From Struthio camelus (taxonomy: Eukaryota > Chordata > Aves > Struthioniformes > Struthionidae): a stretch of DNA of 64,000 nucleotides. Of this stretch, positions 50,092 through 63,313 are shown one piece after another. Every line of letters starts with the position of its first letter. Within the stretch, counting starts at the first letter, position 1. The notes beneath the pieces were generated by a model that ran no database searches, was not told where the DNA came from, and worked only from the letters and a program-made list of their open reading frames with translations. The stretch is from assembly GCF_040807025.1 (NCBI RefSeq), contig NC_090942.1:191884247-191948246 (forward strand), read 5' to 3'. The translations under genes and the position numbers were made by a program.

Positions 50092-51067
50092 ATCTGATTT
50101 TTAGACATCTAAATTTGGGGTACATGAATGCCACTGTAGTATTGCCACTAATAAAGAAAAGCTTGCATAATAAGTATTTTTTATCAAGTATAAACCTTAT
50201 TTTCTTACTTAGCTAGTGGAAGAAAGATCTTTGCGATGGCAAAAAAAAATGTGGTTCAATCTGATAAGTATAGGGAACAATGTAGCCCCATGGTACCCCG
50301 AGTTTATCAGCAGGAGATGCTAACTCATCGCTCTTCCTGCACCTGGCGTGGCTGGTTCAGAGTGACCCAACTTTGTCCCCCTGGCCCCATGCAGTATGCC
50401 GGAAACAGAAGCAGCCTATCTGAAGCTTCTTTATTTCAAACCAGCTGCAATACTGCCATGCGTCAAACTCGGCAAATTTGCTTATTTATTTGGCTTACCC
50501 TGAACAGCATGTAAGATGCTTATACTCTTAAAAAGAAATTAGAGCAGAAGTGTTGCACAGGGAGTCTGGGCTGAACCTCAGGGTTGTTTGACTGATATCT
50601 CTTTACAGAGGACTTGTAGCTTGAAACAGTTTTAAAGGTCTACGTGGACCCAATTCCATCACCTCTGCTGGTGTTATGTGCTCTTTAAAGTTCAGCTGCA
50701 TTTGATGAGCTGGGTAAGTGCAAGAAATACCAACAGCCTGGATACCCTACTCCTGTTTTTGCATCAGTCCACCATGCAAGTCCCCAAACATAAAATGCTA
50801 CTGGCGCTCCTTCACATCACTTCTCACCCAAGTACAGTGGGTAGCAGACACCTAAAACAGGGAACAAAATATTAATGTATCACTTTCATATTCTACCGAG
50901 GTGTTATTTTAGGGCGGTTATAACCAGAGCGTTTCATTCATGATCCCAGCTCCAGGTCTGCAAATTTGTTTTCATGTCATTTTCTGGTCATGGCTTAATT
51001 TACCAAACTGGAAAAGTAATGGTGCTTCCAAACAAGTTTTTCCTCAATGCAAGGATAACCATGGATT

Positions 51068-51108
51068 GGCACAGCTTCTGAGCAGAGCCAGGAGTCCAAC
51101 CCAAGCCA
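51068..51108 (+). mobile_element. Possible MIR/L2-like scrap
   Basis: GGCACAGCTTCTGAGCAGAG followed by CCAGGAGTCCAACCCAAGCC resembles the antisense MIR block with CACACAGC, GCAGAGCCGGGATT and CGAACCCAGG. It is only about 40 bp and diverged. Confidence 0.35.
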
Positions 51109-53034
51109 CAGGCTTACGAGCGCCAAAGTGGACAAGGCCACACAGTTAGAAGTTTTTGTGTGCTCACTTTTCATTGAAGACATGTCCTTAATATAAGCAG
51201 CTCTTTGCCACTTTGTAAGCAACAGTTTCAACAGTAAAAGGAGAAGCTAAATTTGTGTCAAATAGTGGTAGACTGGGGGTTAAAATGAACAATCTCTGTA
51301 CAGGACACTCCTGAAAAAGAAAAGGCTTCCTCTGATGTGGCCAGTACACAAATGGGATTTTGCTACAGTTAGTCAGGGTGTCATTTAAGACAAAGATACC
51401 GTTTTTCTGTTAATACTTTTGTGCTCAGCTGTGAACTCTGTTATCGCATTGCCTGCAAAGCGGAACATCCTCAGATACAGTCTAAAGGGTTACATGTTTT
51501 TATTGCAAAGTGAAGAGTGAGAAAAGTAGATCTGATAACATGTAGAGGAAATTAGCTGTGGGGAGGCAGTCACGAAGGAGGGCACAGCTTGGTGAAGAAG
51601 CTCCTGAATTCCTGCAAAACAGGGTTCACATGGCTCCTAGACAGGGCTTAAAGCAGAAAGATGAAGGGGGGAATTGGTCTTGGTTTTACTACTCAGGAAT
51701 AACAAATGAGATAACCAAGAATACGGCAACAGGTAGTGGAGCATACTGCATAGGAGGATGGGCAGCATGAGGAGGAAACTATTCATATTGATAGGAACCA
51801 AAGTCAAGTAGCTGATAGTGCTTTTAAAGGACTATATCTCCCATGGTTAGGTTATTGAGTGTGGCTGGTAAGAAAACACTTCGTCATTGTGTACTAATGC
51901 AAGAGGCATGGCAAACAAACTGGGCAAGGTCAAGCCGTTGGTGCATGATGAAGATGCGGATACGCTTGGGATTAACAGCATGTGGTAAAGTAGCAGCCAC
52001 CTCTAAAACAGAGGTATTGAGGAAATGTAGTGTGCAGGGAGACAGAGACAGAGTTTAAGGCAGTAGGGTGCATCAGCAAAGGAACAGAGTGTAAAAATGC
52101 AAAGATGGAAACAGCAGCATGGGCAAAATCGTATCTGTCTCAAGCTCACCGAAAAAAAAAAGGAAAGAGAGGTTTTACTGGGCTGAGAATCTGCTATATA
52201 ATTTCGTGATGAGATCTGGCTGTTCCAGGTATTTAGGCATGTTATTAGATAGAGAGCTTTACTAATAATTGTATCATTAAGGGAGATTTTAATGTCCTAG
52301 GTAAAGACTGTAGAACAATGGAATAACGTGTGCTGAGTAATAGTAGGGTCAATTACTTCTAAACGGAATGGCTGGCAGATTTCTCCACCAAATAGCCAAA
52401 AAGCCCATCAGATTGTATGATATTTTTTACCGGTCTTGTAATCGCTGAAGCTTTTTTTAAAAGATTTATTCATAAAAAATAAAATCCCCGAAGGCTAATA
52501 ATGTGAGTTTGTACTAAATGGAAGAGTAAGTGAAAGCAGGGCTGCAATTTCTTCACTAAAGGCAGAGTATTATTAGAAATTAAGGAAATGCATTAAGTCA
52601 CCTGGCCCTGGAAAGGTCTTTATAGTGACTAATTGCAAATATTTCTGCTGTTCACTTGGAGCTAACTACTTCTTAATGGAAAAGGAATTAAAGATATCCA
52701 GGGTATTGAACAAGACTCTGGAGAACAGGATAAAAATCTGGTCATCAGTATTCAATAATTTAAGATCAGAATTAAGATAAAGAGTAGCACTGTCCAGCTG
52801 GCCAATTGCAAGAGCCAATTTATCTTATGGGAGGAAGGAGTACTCTGATTTGTGTATCTTTGCAGAGTGACAAATGAGAGGTACGTTAAACCCAGACAGG
52901 ATAGAGAAACGATTTGCTTAAAGAAAAAAAAAGGCATTGGTTAAAGAACAAGTGGGTTAATAAATAGCTTTAAAACTACTGAGCATGCACATGTTTATCA
53001 TGGAAATGGGAAAATCTCTTATGATTAGAGGAGC

Positions 53035-53968
53035 TGGTCAACTTATTCATCATTTACCTGGATGAAGGGACAGAGTGCACCCTCAGAAAGTTTGCCAATG
53101 ATACTAAAGTGGGAGGAGTGGCTGACACCCCAGAAGACCGTGCTGCCATTCGGAGGGACCTGGACAGGCTGGAGAGATGGGCAGAGGGGAACCTCATGAA
53201 GTTCAGCAAAATCAAGTGCAGGGTCCTGTACCTGGGGAGGAATAATCCCAGGCACCAGGGCAGGCTGGAGGTTGACCTACTGGAAAGCAGCTCTTCAGAG
53301 AGGGACCTGGGAGTGCTGGTGGACAACGAGGTCACCATGAGCCAGCAATGTGGCCTTGTGACCAAGAAGGCCAATGGTCTCCTGGGGTGCATTAGGCAGA
53401 GTGTTGCCAGCAGGTGGAGGGAGGTGATCCTCCCGCTCTCCTCAGCCCTGGTGAGGCCTCGTTTGGAGTCCTGTGTCCAGTTCTGGGCTCCCCAGTACAA
53501 GAGAGTCATGGAGCTGCTAGAGCAAGTCCGGTGAAGGGCTACGAAGGTGACTAGAGGACTGGAGCATCTCTCCTCTGAAGAAAGGCTGAGAAAGCTCGGC
53601 ATGTTCAGCCTGGAGAAGAGAAGGCTGAGGGGGGTAACCTTATCAATGTATATAAGTATCTGAAGGGAAGGTGTCAAGAGGACGGGGCCACACTCTTCTC
53701 CGTGGTGCCCAGCAACAGGGCAAGAGGCAAAGGGCACCAACTGAACCACAGGACGTTCCGCCTGAACCTGAGGAAAAACTTCTTTAGTGTGAGGGTGGCA
53801 GAGCACTGGAGCAGGTTGTCCAGAAAGGTTCTAGAGTTTCCCTCCCTGGAGATATTCAAAACCCGCCTGGACGTGATCCTGGGCAATGTGCTTTAGAGGA
53901 CCCTGCTTGAGGAGGGGGGGTTGGACTAGATGATCTCCAGATCATCTCAACTGTTCTGTGATTCTGTG
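53035..53968 (+). mobile_element. 5'-truncated CR1 LINE, about 0.93 kb, with intact tail
   Basis: The element runs from just before the RT catalytic block (about 53,085) through the end of ORF2 (TAG after CTGGGCAATGTGCTT at about 53,893). It ends with the 3' UTR block (GGTTGGACTAGATGATCTCC) and a terminal GTTCTGTGATTCTGTGAG. That terminal repeat of the ATTCTGTG octamer is diagnostic for CR1. It is close in sequence to the copy at 38-40 kb, so both belong to the same or neighbouring subfamilies. The 5' limit is estimated from where similarity begins (TTATTCATCATTTACCTGG). Confidence 0.96.
53054..53896 (+). pseudogene. CR1 ORF2 C-terminal remnant, catalytic residue changed
   Basis: The plus strand encodes the end of the CR1 reverse transcriptase. 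It starts with DEGTECTLRKFANDTK and includes [54 protein letters not shown] and, further on, LNHRTFRLNLRKNFFSVRV. The polymerase motif normally reads FADD; here it is FAND (codons at about 53,089-53,100), so a metal-binding aspartate is replaced by asparagine. A TGA follows EQVR at about 53,532, and a frame change near 53,632 separates the last part (53,702-53,896). It is non-functional and lacks all upstream RT motifs. Confidence 0.92.
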
Positions 53969-53990
53969 AGGAGGGAGGTTATAGAATAGC

Positions 53991-54082
53991 CTTCTGGTCC
54001 TATCACTGGGCACCAGTGAGAAGAGTCTGGCCCCATCCTCTTGACACCCTCATTTCAGATGCTTACACACATTCATAAGGGG
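53991..54082 (-). mobile_element. Inverted CR1 fragment, tail missing
   Basis: The plus strand reads CACTGGGCACCAGTGAGAAG, AGTCTGGCCCCATCCTCTTG, ACACCCTCATTTCAGATGC and ACACATTCATAAGG. This is the antisense of the CR1 ORF2 C-terminal block seen at 38,560-38,640 and 13,170-13,245. It starts about 23 bp after the tail of the plus-strand CR1 and points the opposite way. Its own 3' UTR and tail are absent, so it is not a simple new insertion. Confidence 0.88.
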
Positions 54083-57063
54083 GAACAAACCCTAGCTAGG
54101 TCTAAAACAGAGCTCAGCCCGTTTTTATGACATGGCTGACAGCAAAAGCAAGTGATTTTGAGGCTCAATAAAGCTTCCTTCCTGTTGACTACCCTAGCTA
54201 TTAGAATGCTACTGACAACAGTGCATTGCTGCTTATTAAAAATGGCAGAAAAGTAGGGCAAACTGGACCTCTGCCTTGTTTTCTGCCTACTACAACAAAT
54301 AGTACAGGAAATAATAACACAGGAAACTGAGTATAGATCAAGATCAAAGGTGTAACATTCAGCTGGCATTAATGTTCCAATATTGGACTCCATGATTTTG
54401 CTTTTGATGCAGTGCAGGATCTTGCCTATTGGCTTGTAACTGCTGATAATTACACTGCATTGATTTTTTTTCTGTCTCTCATAGTACCACAGTCGATTTC
54501 CCTCTTTGCTGATGCACAAAGCTTGCCAATGTGCGTGGGTTGAAGGGAAAGAGCTTGGACTTGGCAAAAAAAAAACCACCCTGCCCTCTCATTGTCAGCA
54601 GTACCTTCAGTGATGAGGAAGTAAAGGCTCGGCCCTACAGTAGGCAAGTTGTGTTACTGCATGCAGCTCGAGTGACTTCCATTTGCATCACAGAGTTTCG
54701 CTGCAGCAACCCATGTTGCCTGAGGAATTTACCTGCAGACTGTATCTACATGCAGGCAGCTTTCAGTGACTGCTCTGCAGATGTAATCACGCTGGCCTTG
54801 TGCATGCTAAGTGGGATACTGATAACACCACCTCTCTAGCAGATGAGGATGCAGGAGCAGCTTCAAAATCCTGTGGAGAAGGCGGTAAATATTCGGGCAG
54901 CTGGCCACTGCTGATCTTTGTGCCGCAGCTATCACTGCTGCTCTGAAAGAAGCGCTGGTTTAAGACAGATTGGCCCAAACACAACACATGGAAGCAGGCT
55001 GAAATCCTATCTGGTAAACAAGAGGAGCAGTAAACTGAAAAAATAATGGACCAAAACAGCTTTGCCAGAAACTAGTGAGGGAATAGTCTAATGTTATCAC
55101 CTTCCTCTTTTAGGGCCCTGAAAAATGAAGACAGATGTAGCACAGAGGGAATGAAGTGATGATTTATATTATCACCATGGCTACCAGGCCATAGTCTGCT
55201 GGAACCCTTCTCTATAGATATTTTCCATTCAAAGCACAGAGATGAAATCCACTACGTAGCCACCTCCATCAGCTTCAACTCTGTCCTGAAGAGCACCTGG
55301 ACATGAGATTTTAGTCCTTCTTTCCCTCATGGGTAATTTTCTTTTTGCATGCTGTTTCTTGCCTTTTTGCTTTGCTGTTTGGTTAAGAAGAATCTGAATT
55401 AGAGGACTCAGAGAGTCTTTCCAGTACTCTCAGCCTCTGACCAAAGAGGCTACTAAATACAATGTCATAAAGAGCCTGATGCTTGGAAAAGCTTTGCAGG
55501 CCTCAGAGCTGTTGAAAGATCATTTGCTAAGCCTGACTAACTGCAAATAAGGAGGGCATTCATTTCTTACCCTTTCCTGTAGGCTGTGGCATGTACAGCC
55601 CCAACTTTAGAGGCTCAGCATAGCCATTATTCTTTAGCACTTCCAGACTTCAATTTTTTATATCTTCTTCAGTTATCAGATTAACTCATTTTTATGAGTG
55701 CCTCAGTATCAGGGTTATTTGCAGAGAAGGGCATCAAAGAATATTTACTGTGTACTTTAAGGATTCTCATATGTCCTCTCATAAGTGTTTCTCATTCACT
55801 AAATTTATTTATAGCTGTAGTTTTTGTTTCTCTCTAGCTGCACTATAAAAGATAACAAGTTTTGCTTGACTAACAGAGCACTATTTAGCATTCAAGTATT
55901 ATGCTTCCATCCTTAATAGTTAAAGACTCTGCTAATTTAGACAAAGCAGACAAACACAGACAGCGGAAAATATTAGGAGAAGCCCTGAGGAGGATGCGTT
56001 GGGTTAGTCACAGTGAGACCAGACTGGCAAAGAGCATGGGAATCCCCATCCGTTTCCCTGAGAGATGCAGGATTCTCACCTCTAGTACTCACAGCACTCA
56101 AACCTCTGCTTCCTACTCACCCCTCTGACCTCAAAGCTATGCCTGAATATGAGCCTAAGGGTGGCTGAAAATGGTTTTACATGAATCTCCACTACGTGCT
56201 AAAGCTCCAGTGTTCCCCAGAGGACCCATGCAACCTTCTATTTAACTAGCATACCCAAAGCACCACAATAACACATTGCACCGCTGATATCCCTTCCACC
56301 TGAGTGGAAAACCAAGAGGTTATTCATCTTGATTATTATGTTTTTAAGCTCTAAGAGTCTAAAAACAGATTTGTTTTCTTAAACTGAAATAGAGGACAGT
56401 TCGTGACAGCTAGAACAGCAGGTGGCCAGCGATCATTTCATTTTAAAGGAGGATGACTAATTCTCTCCTGTCACACATGAAAGCTATTTCAATATCAAAC
56501 AAAGAGACTGATTTTGAGAGACTGCATTACCCTTTGAGCACTTGAACCCTGAGATCTTCCTTTTCTATTATTTCATGTAAAGTTTTCTTTGCATCTCATG
56601 CACAACTTCTATAACCTGCTTCTTAAGAGATTTTGAAACAACCTTTCCCTTGTATCAGAGGGAGTCATCTGGTTGCAAATGCAATGCATAAGATCTCGTT
56701 AATTCAACAGAGGAAAATGTGGTGGTGGTTACAGTGTGTGCTGCAGTTAGAGATATGCAAGAAAAACATGTCAGAGGGAGAGAGAAGAAAAAAAGAAGTC
56801 GTTTATCGTTTTGTCCAGTTTGTGGAAGAAGACGATTTCAAATCTAGTTTTGTAATATTTGAAGGGAAATGAGTATATCTGTTGGGTTTTTCCTCCTAAA
56901 TCTATGAAGAGAGTTCCCACACCTATTCAGGCTACTTAACACTGGTGCAGTGGCAGAAAGCAATCCTAAAGCCTCTCACACTGAATTTGGAAGGATTTCT
57001 GCAGTACAGCTCCTCTCGCAGTTCCTTTTCCTACCTTTTATTAGAGAATGAGCATTTCTGAAG

Positions 57064-57087
57064 ATTGGCCTGAAAATTGGCCTGAAA
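57064..57087. repeat. Perfect tandem duplication, 2 x 12 bp
   Basis: ATTGGCCTGAAA occurs twice in direct succession with no mismatch. It is probably a recent slippage duplication and may be polymorphic. Confidence 0.93.
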
Positions 57088-57991
57088 GTTCTTCCAACCC
57101 AACTACCCTGACCACCAGGAAGACACCAAAAAGGTTGTAAAAAAAGAGTGAATTATTTAGAGCAGTCCTTGGATTTGCTGTAGGAACCAGTCTTGTTGAG
57201 ACCTTGGAAGTGAGACTACCTTGGTCCCACGTCCTTTAGTCTTACCTGAAGCACAGGGTGGGAAGTTCATGCTATTTGGCTCAGATTGTTTCAACGGTTT
57301 AAAAACAGCAATTAAGACCACATCTATGGTCCCATCTACACTGTGCTAGAAGTGCTTGATCAGTTTACACACCATTTAAGTCTTCTTAAAAGCACTAACG
57401 GCACAGAATCGGCCTTAGAGAAACTGCCTGCTCTTGGAGGCACCAAGACAGGGAAATTCAAGCTGTAGCAAGTGCCTCTCAAGCACAGACAAACTTATTT
57501 TTCAGCAAGTTGTAAGTGGGAAGACTTGAGTTGATTTTTACTGGAAGAGCAAACAGTATACTCTCAGTACAAATTGTAAGCCAAATAAAAGGAGAAACAA
57601 AACTTCTCAGTAATTACACCTGAGCAGACATAACAGGCGAAGCTTCACTTCAGATGATTAATTGCTAGCAGCATTAAAAATAAATGAAAAGAGTGTCTAC
57701 ATACGAGAAATATGAGACACATTTATTAACCAGCAGAGCAGCCAGCCCTACCTAAAATTATGCATTTGGTGCATGCCCAATTTAACTGTAACTGTCTGAA
57801 ATGTACAGAAGAATCACCACTTCTAGTTCTTCTCCCTGCAAGAGACAAATTATAAAGTACCTATATTTCACCTGTAGTTGGTGCTAAATGCTTCTTAATC
57901 CCATTTTATATAATCCCACATAGGCTGGGACTGTGGTCCTTGATAAGCGATTTGCAGAGCACCGAACAATAAAATTTAATGAACTCTCATC

Positions 57992-58010
57992 AGGAACATG
58001 CAATGTTCCT
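57992..58010. repeat. Perfect 8-bp hairpin, 3-nt loop
   Basis: AGGAACAT and ATGTTCCT are exact reverse complements around GCA. Confidence 0.8.
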
Positions 58011-60430
58011 AGCTTGCTTCGGTGCTCAGCTGCAAATGTAAAGAGTGAAAGTCCCCATACTTGTGGGAATGACCTATTTAAGGAAATTATATATGCTCAC
58101 AGCCACATCCTTTGTAGTATCTTTTAAAAAAACAAGAGGGCATAGAACAATAAACTGTTCACAAAAAACAAGTGACAATCTCAGCTCAGAGGAAAAACCG
58201 CTTCCACAAATTAACAGTGTGACGCTTAAAATAAGACTGAGGCAACAGAAGAGTCAAGAGTGCCTGGAAGTGTCACGAGGAGAAAAACACTGTTCCAATG
58301 GCTTCTGAGCATCTTCCTTGTGCCATAAAAACCCATGAACAAAGCGCAATCCAAAAGTCTTTGCGAGATGAAGTGCATTCAAAAGAGAAGGCAACATCCT
58401 TCAAGAGTGCTAGCTTTTAGAGAAGTTACTAGCTTGACAGATCTTCAGCTTGAAGCTACTGGTTATGTGAATATAGATAGTAAGAGCAAAGACAAGAGAG
58501 GTCAAGCGTTCACCCACTTGCTTAACTCTGCTGTGCTAAGCCTCACCCCAGTGTCGCAGAATTTCAGAGCTGTGAGTGATACAGGACTGTGCTCCTGGGG
58601 CTTCAGGGTATAGAGTGAGTAAAGGATGAAGCGGTAACTTAAACTGGAAGTCTACCACTGCTGGGAAAGCATCTCACATTTCCGTCTCCTTTTAAGTTTG
58701 TTAACAGCAGCAGGCTTTTGCATAAAGACAAGCACTATACGGCATTTAAATACCAGATCTAATGTAATTATGTGTAAGTTAGAACAATTATATAAAAACC
58801 ATGCTATAAAGGAAGGAGGCAAAGCAGTCAGCCTTCTCAAACGAATGAAAATGTCAGAAGGGACCTAAGTCTTCATTACAGACTGATGACCTGCTAAATT
58901 ACATTTCCAGAGCACATGCAAGCCAGTCACTGACAGGCTAATTCCAGCCTGCCTCTGCAGAGTGATGAGAAATCCTTCTTTCAAGCCCATAACCTGAAAG
59001 CAGATGAAAAGAGCAGTGAAAATGTAAGGCTTCATAGGGATGTGTTGCACCTTATTGATACTGCACCAGAACTTGATTAGAGAGGTTACAGGAGGCTTCA
59101 TATTTCTCTGGTTATCTCAGCAGAGAGACTCTAATAAGAAGTGCAATGGCTAGTTTGAAAGTGCTTAAATAAGAACCGTCCCTGACCCATTAACTCTAGG
59201 AAGCCAGTTATCCTCAGAGATGCGCTCTTTCCAGGTATAAGTGCAAAGGGGTGCAAGCGAGCTCAGCAGGAATGCAGACGACGGCAGGAGTGGAGTTTCG
59301 CATTGGGCACAGAGGAGGGTTGTAGCTGGAAGCACTCCTGGGATGCATCTGCGCCGTGCAGGGGACCAGAGGAGAGAGACCCGTTATCTAGAGCTGGTTT
59401 TGGGACAACACGAGGCACCAAATCCCAAGCTGTTTAGCTCTGCTGTGGGTCAGGGTTTAGTAACTCAGCGCAGCACAGTATTAAAATTATTATTTTCTTT
59501 TCAGGGCAGGCACAACACAGGGCTATGCTGTGGCTATACAGGCACACTCAAAGCTTTGTTGGGGTGTGCCATATATACAATACAGCTGTTTCACTGCTCT
59601 GACTCCTATGGACTTTGAGCAAATCTTTAAACCTCGAAATTCAAGCATAGGTGAAATATGACCATTAGGCGTATCCAGCTTTCCAGGCTGTAATACTGAT
59701 GGACTTGGCTGTGACATCTTAAGCAGGAGGCCAATCAGGATATCACAACCCTGCGCTGCCTTAGGAAAAAGCCCATCCAGACCATGCTGTCTCTTAGGAT
59801 AAAAGGGGCAAGGATTTTGTATTTCCTTGAACATAAGGACTTCTTATGTGCCTTGTCTTCAGCAGAGAGGGGTGCCAGTTCTGCTCTGGCTGCAGGGCTA
59901 CCGAACCATTCCAAGGGGCTACCAAGACAAGCAGGGAACAAACCCAAAGCAATGACATGCAAAGCATGGCAAGATCAGTTAAAATAGATAGGCTTCCTGA
60001 GCAGGGAGGACACAAGGAATGGACACAATCCCTCATTCTTGTGAGATGTCACAGCTTATTACAGGTCTTGGGCGAAAGGGAGCATGGTGTCACTCAGGGC
60101 CTGAGATGGCTCAGGAGGGAGCCTCATCACAGTCTGTTGCCATGTTAGATAGATGGACAGCTTTATACTCCTCTTAATAGTTTCTCTGGGGAAATCCTTT
60201 ATGCTCAAAGAGAATTTTGAGAATAAGGAGAAAGCTTTTACAGGTTCATATGCATTGCCAAGGAGAACTCAAAATATCATCTGCCTTGCAAAGGGCAAAA
60301 TAAGCCTCTGCAAAAACCTTCAGTTTTTCCTCAGGACAGATACCCTGCTAGTTGTTCTACTTATATCATCAAACCAGTTACTAAAGCTAGAATATAGCAC
60401 AGGAGATGGTAAAATTGTGCTTCAACCTTT

Positions 60431-60512
60431 TGTTGTGTGTGTTTGTGTGTATATACATATATGTGCATATATATATATGCATATATATAAAAATATGTGC
60501 ACACACACAAAT
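60431..60512. repeat. Compound TG / TA / CA microsatellite with palindrome
   Basis: A TG-rich run (60,431-60,450) is followed by TA-rich DNA containing the perfect 18-bp palindrome TGCATATATATATATGCA (60,464-60,481). A CA run follows (60,498-60,509). The TG and CA arms are complementary, so the whole 80-bp block can fold on itself. The histidine/tyrosine/isoleucine-rich open frame through it is an artefact. Confidence 0.95.
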
Positions 60513-63188
60513 ATATTTTACACTAGAATGCTTGATTTTTCTCATGGAGAAGCTATTTTAGGTCTTGATCAGAAAAAAAAAAGTTCACCTTAAAGACTGA
60601 AACCTGGATAATGATATTTCCAAGATGATTTGTGCCATTTGGGGTAAAAAAACCACCTGCAGGCATATCAATAACAACATCCTGGTAAACAATATTAGTA
60701 CATCTCTGACACATACATCATCACACCTGTCTTTGGGTGAGGCAGGAGTCATTAATTAGCTATGTCAATTTGCCTAAGATTTTCAGGCTCACTTACTTAG
60801 ATCTGCTGGTTATGACATCTGCTCAAGTGTGAAATTTGGGCATGGGCAGCAATGACTTCGAAGAGGATAGATTTGCAGATCACCATCTACCCTGCTAACT
60901 GAAAGGAAACTCTGAAACGAGACACTCAGATTTTGAAGTTGGGACTTGGGAACATTGCAAGCAAAAAGAGAGAACTGCTGAAAGCTGTTATCCCAAGGGA
61001 AGTGAGAGAGGTGATAGATGCTTGGCTCATGAGAAATGAACAGCCTGCATAAAGGACAGGAGTATGAGATATTTTATTAAGAGAAACATGAAAAATGGGC
61101 CAGTGCTGAAGAAGAAGAAACAGTTGTGTAGCAGTGGTTCCCCATGAGCAGAGGTCAAGGACTTTGATTCAGTAGCCACAGACAGGCCTGCACAGAGCAG
61201 GTACCAGCTCCACTGTCCACAGAGGCACCCCTGCTGTGCAGAAGGGATATCTGCTGCTATACTCAGTAGGACATCTCCATAGACTGCTTTCCCAAGGGAA
61301 TGGTACTGCCAGAGACACCTTGTTGTATCAGTGCTAGCCATGCAGCTCTCTCAGACAGTGTCAAACACAGATTTTTGTGCCATTCAAATTGAAATCTCGT
61401 TATTTTTGGCAAATAGCTTATCAATATGTGGGTAGCCTTGCATGTCAACACAGTGCCACAGATTTATTTGCAAAACTCCCAGAAGCACATGATGGCCACT
61501 GTGTGTTGAGATAATTCGATCTGGCAAACTCACTGCGACTTCCTTTGCATGTTAAAACAGGGCTAGACCCTGAATTTTACACATATCTTCTTTCTTGTTT
61601 GAACTGTAAAAATCTCAACACATACTCCCAGGCCTGCGACGTAAAAGTCTGGGGGCCATGCAGTCAGAGCTCAATGCTACAAGCTCCCCTGGCTCTCTTG
61701 TACAGTTCAAATGGGAAAGAGATTGCAGCTGAGCAACGATTTAGGAAGGTGCTTCTGTCTCTCAGTCATTAATTTGCATCAGATCCCTAAACTCAGAAAT
61801 GGGGAGGAAGAAGAGTGCAAGCTCTCTGGGCTGCTGCCCTCAGGATAAGTGACACCGATGCTTGTTCATGGAAACTCTTTGTGAATACAAGGTGCTGCAA
61901 GGTGGTCAGGGCATTGGTGCCCGAGAGCAGAATAGCGCAGGAGACGTCTTCAAGGTCGGTTTCTTTCACCCCCATCCTATGCTGTCCTTGGTCATCCTGA
62001 TGACCCGTCTAGCTACAAAGGGGATGAGGACAGCGGGACTCACCTGGAACCCTAAGGCTACAACTAACTTAGGAGACCAAGGTGTACCTCGGTCAGTGCA
62101 CATGCTCTCTTAACATCCTGATTTTATATTGCTCTAAAAATGGGGTAGGCACAAGACCCTGCCCTACATACTGATTTCTCCAAGGAAAAAAGTGAGGTGT
62201 GCAGGCAGGAGGGAAGTTGGGGCACACTTCAGGCAGGTCCCACTCTAGAAGTTTAAAGGACATACTGTGGCACACATCTTGTACTCCGTCTAGAAGTGGT
62301 GCAAATTGACTTTTTTTTTTATTCTCCCGTTCGACATTTCGTCCTAAGCTGCCTAACACAAAATAATATAGTGTCTTTGAGCATCCAGGAACTTTTTAAT
62401 TGACTCAGCTATTGATTTGTCTGATTTATAGAAAAATCAGAAATAATGCTAGAGATGTGCTTCTATGTGATCAGTCCACGGTGTTGTTACAACTTTTGAC
62501 GTTTTGAGAACACTGAACTAGAGCTATTAGCCAAGGCAAAAATGGAAGCTAGCAGTTCCCATCCTTTGATTAAGACCTAAAGGACAAAAACAGTCCAGTT
62601 CCCAGACTGTCAGTACTAGAACAGCGTGCCTTGACCGATCGGGGCACCTAATAGCTGACCGTGGTTCTGCTGTGTTCACAGTCAGCACTGGATTTAGACT
62701 ACCCAGGCAGGACATGTGCCTGATTTTGGTGCCACCTGCTTCTTCCTTCCAATCTTGACTCTCCTATCAGCCCTGTTTTCAGGCGATTGAAGGCTCAGGA
62801 TCTGTGAAGAACTCCTCTTCCTTTCCTCCCTGCCAATGTAAAACTTTTCTGAAACAGCTTTATTTTCTCTGTGGCCAACTAACCAGCAGGACCATCCGGG
62901 TTTTGCTTTAATTTGGGGGAAAATCACTTTATCATTGAGATAAATTGTCTAGAATGCTGGCTACAGACTTGCACAGTTTTCTATGCGCTGAACTACTGAG
63001 ATATTTACTATAACATTAGAAAAGGTAACTGAAATAAGTGCAGTTAAAACAACTCCTTAGGGATGTGGTCCAAAGCCTATCAATAAATTGCTTTAGCAAG
63101 CGTCTTCCTCATTAGGGGGAGATGGTACTGAGGTACTAATTATGCCTTGTGAAATCTCTGAATGTTTGGGAACCTGGAAACCTAAGTC

Positions 63189-63231
63189 TCTTCCTCCTCC
63201 TCCTCTTCCTCCTCCTCCTCCTCCTCCTCCC
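63189..63231. repeat. CCT trinucleotide microsatellite
   Basis: About 13 CCT units, with one CTT variant, form a pure pyrimidine strand over 43 bp. It is followed directly by CATGGCC. A run of leucines in one frame is a consequence of the repeat, not evidence of a protein. Confidence 0.95.
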
Positions 63232-63313
63232 ATGGCCTACTGACATAGCCAAGGGCAGCAACCAAACCGTACATCATAACCTCATCCCAAGTAGACTTTT
63301 TCTCCATGGAAAA

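Larger units (their letters stand above)
46411..53034. other. Unique non-coding DNA
   Basis: No gene is recognised. It contains a poly(A) run of about 17 at 47,882-47,899, an A10 run near 49,611, a short purine/pyrimidine-alternating TGTG/CACG patch near 49,907-49,944 and a MIR-like scrap at 51,068. The poly(A) run is not preceded by anything resembling a processed gene copy or SINE body. Open frames do not exceed about 93 codons. Confidence 0.65.

Noticed and set aside
53054..53806. 250-codon minus-strand open frame
   Set aside because: It is the antisense shadow of the plus-strand CR1 ORF2, whose peptides are recognisable in the other orientation.
60153..60593. 146-codon open frame
   Set aside because: It reads straight through a TG/TA/CA microsatellite, giving a low-complexity peptide.
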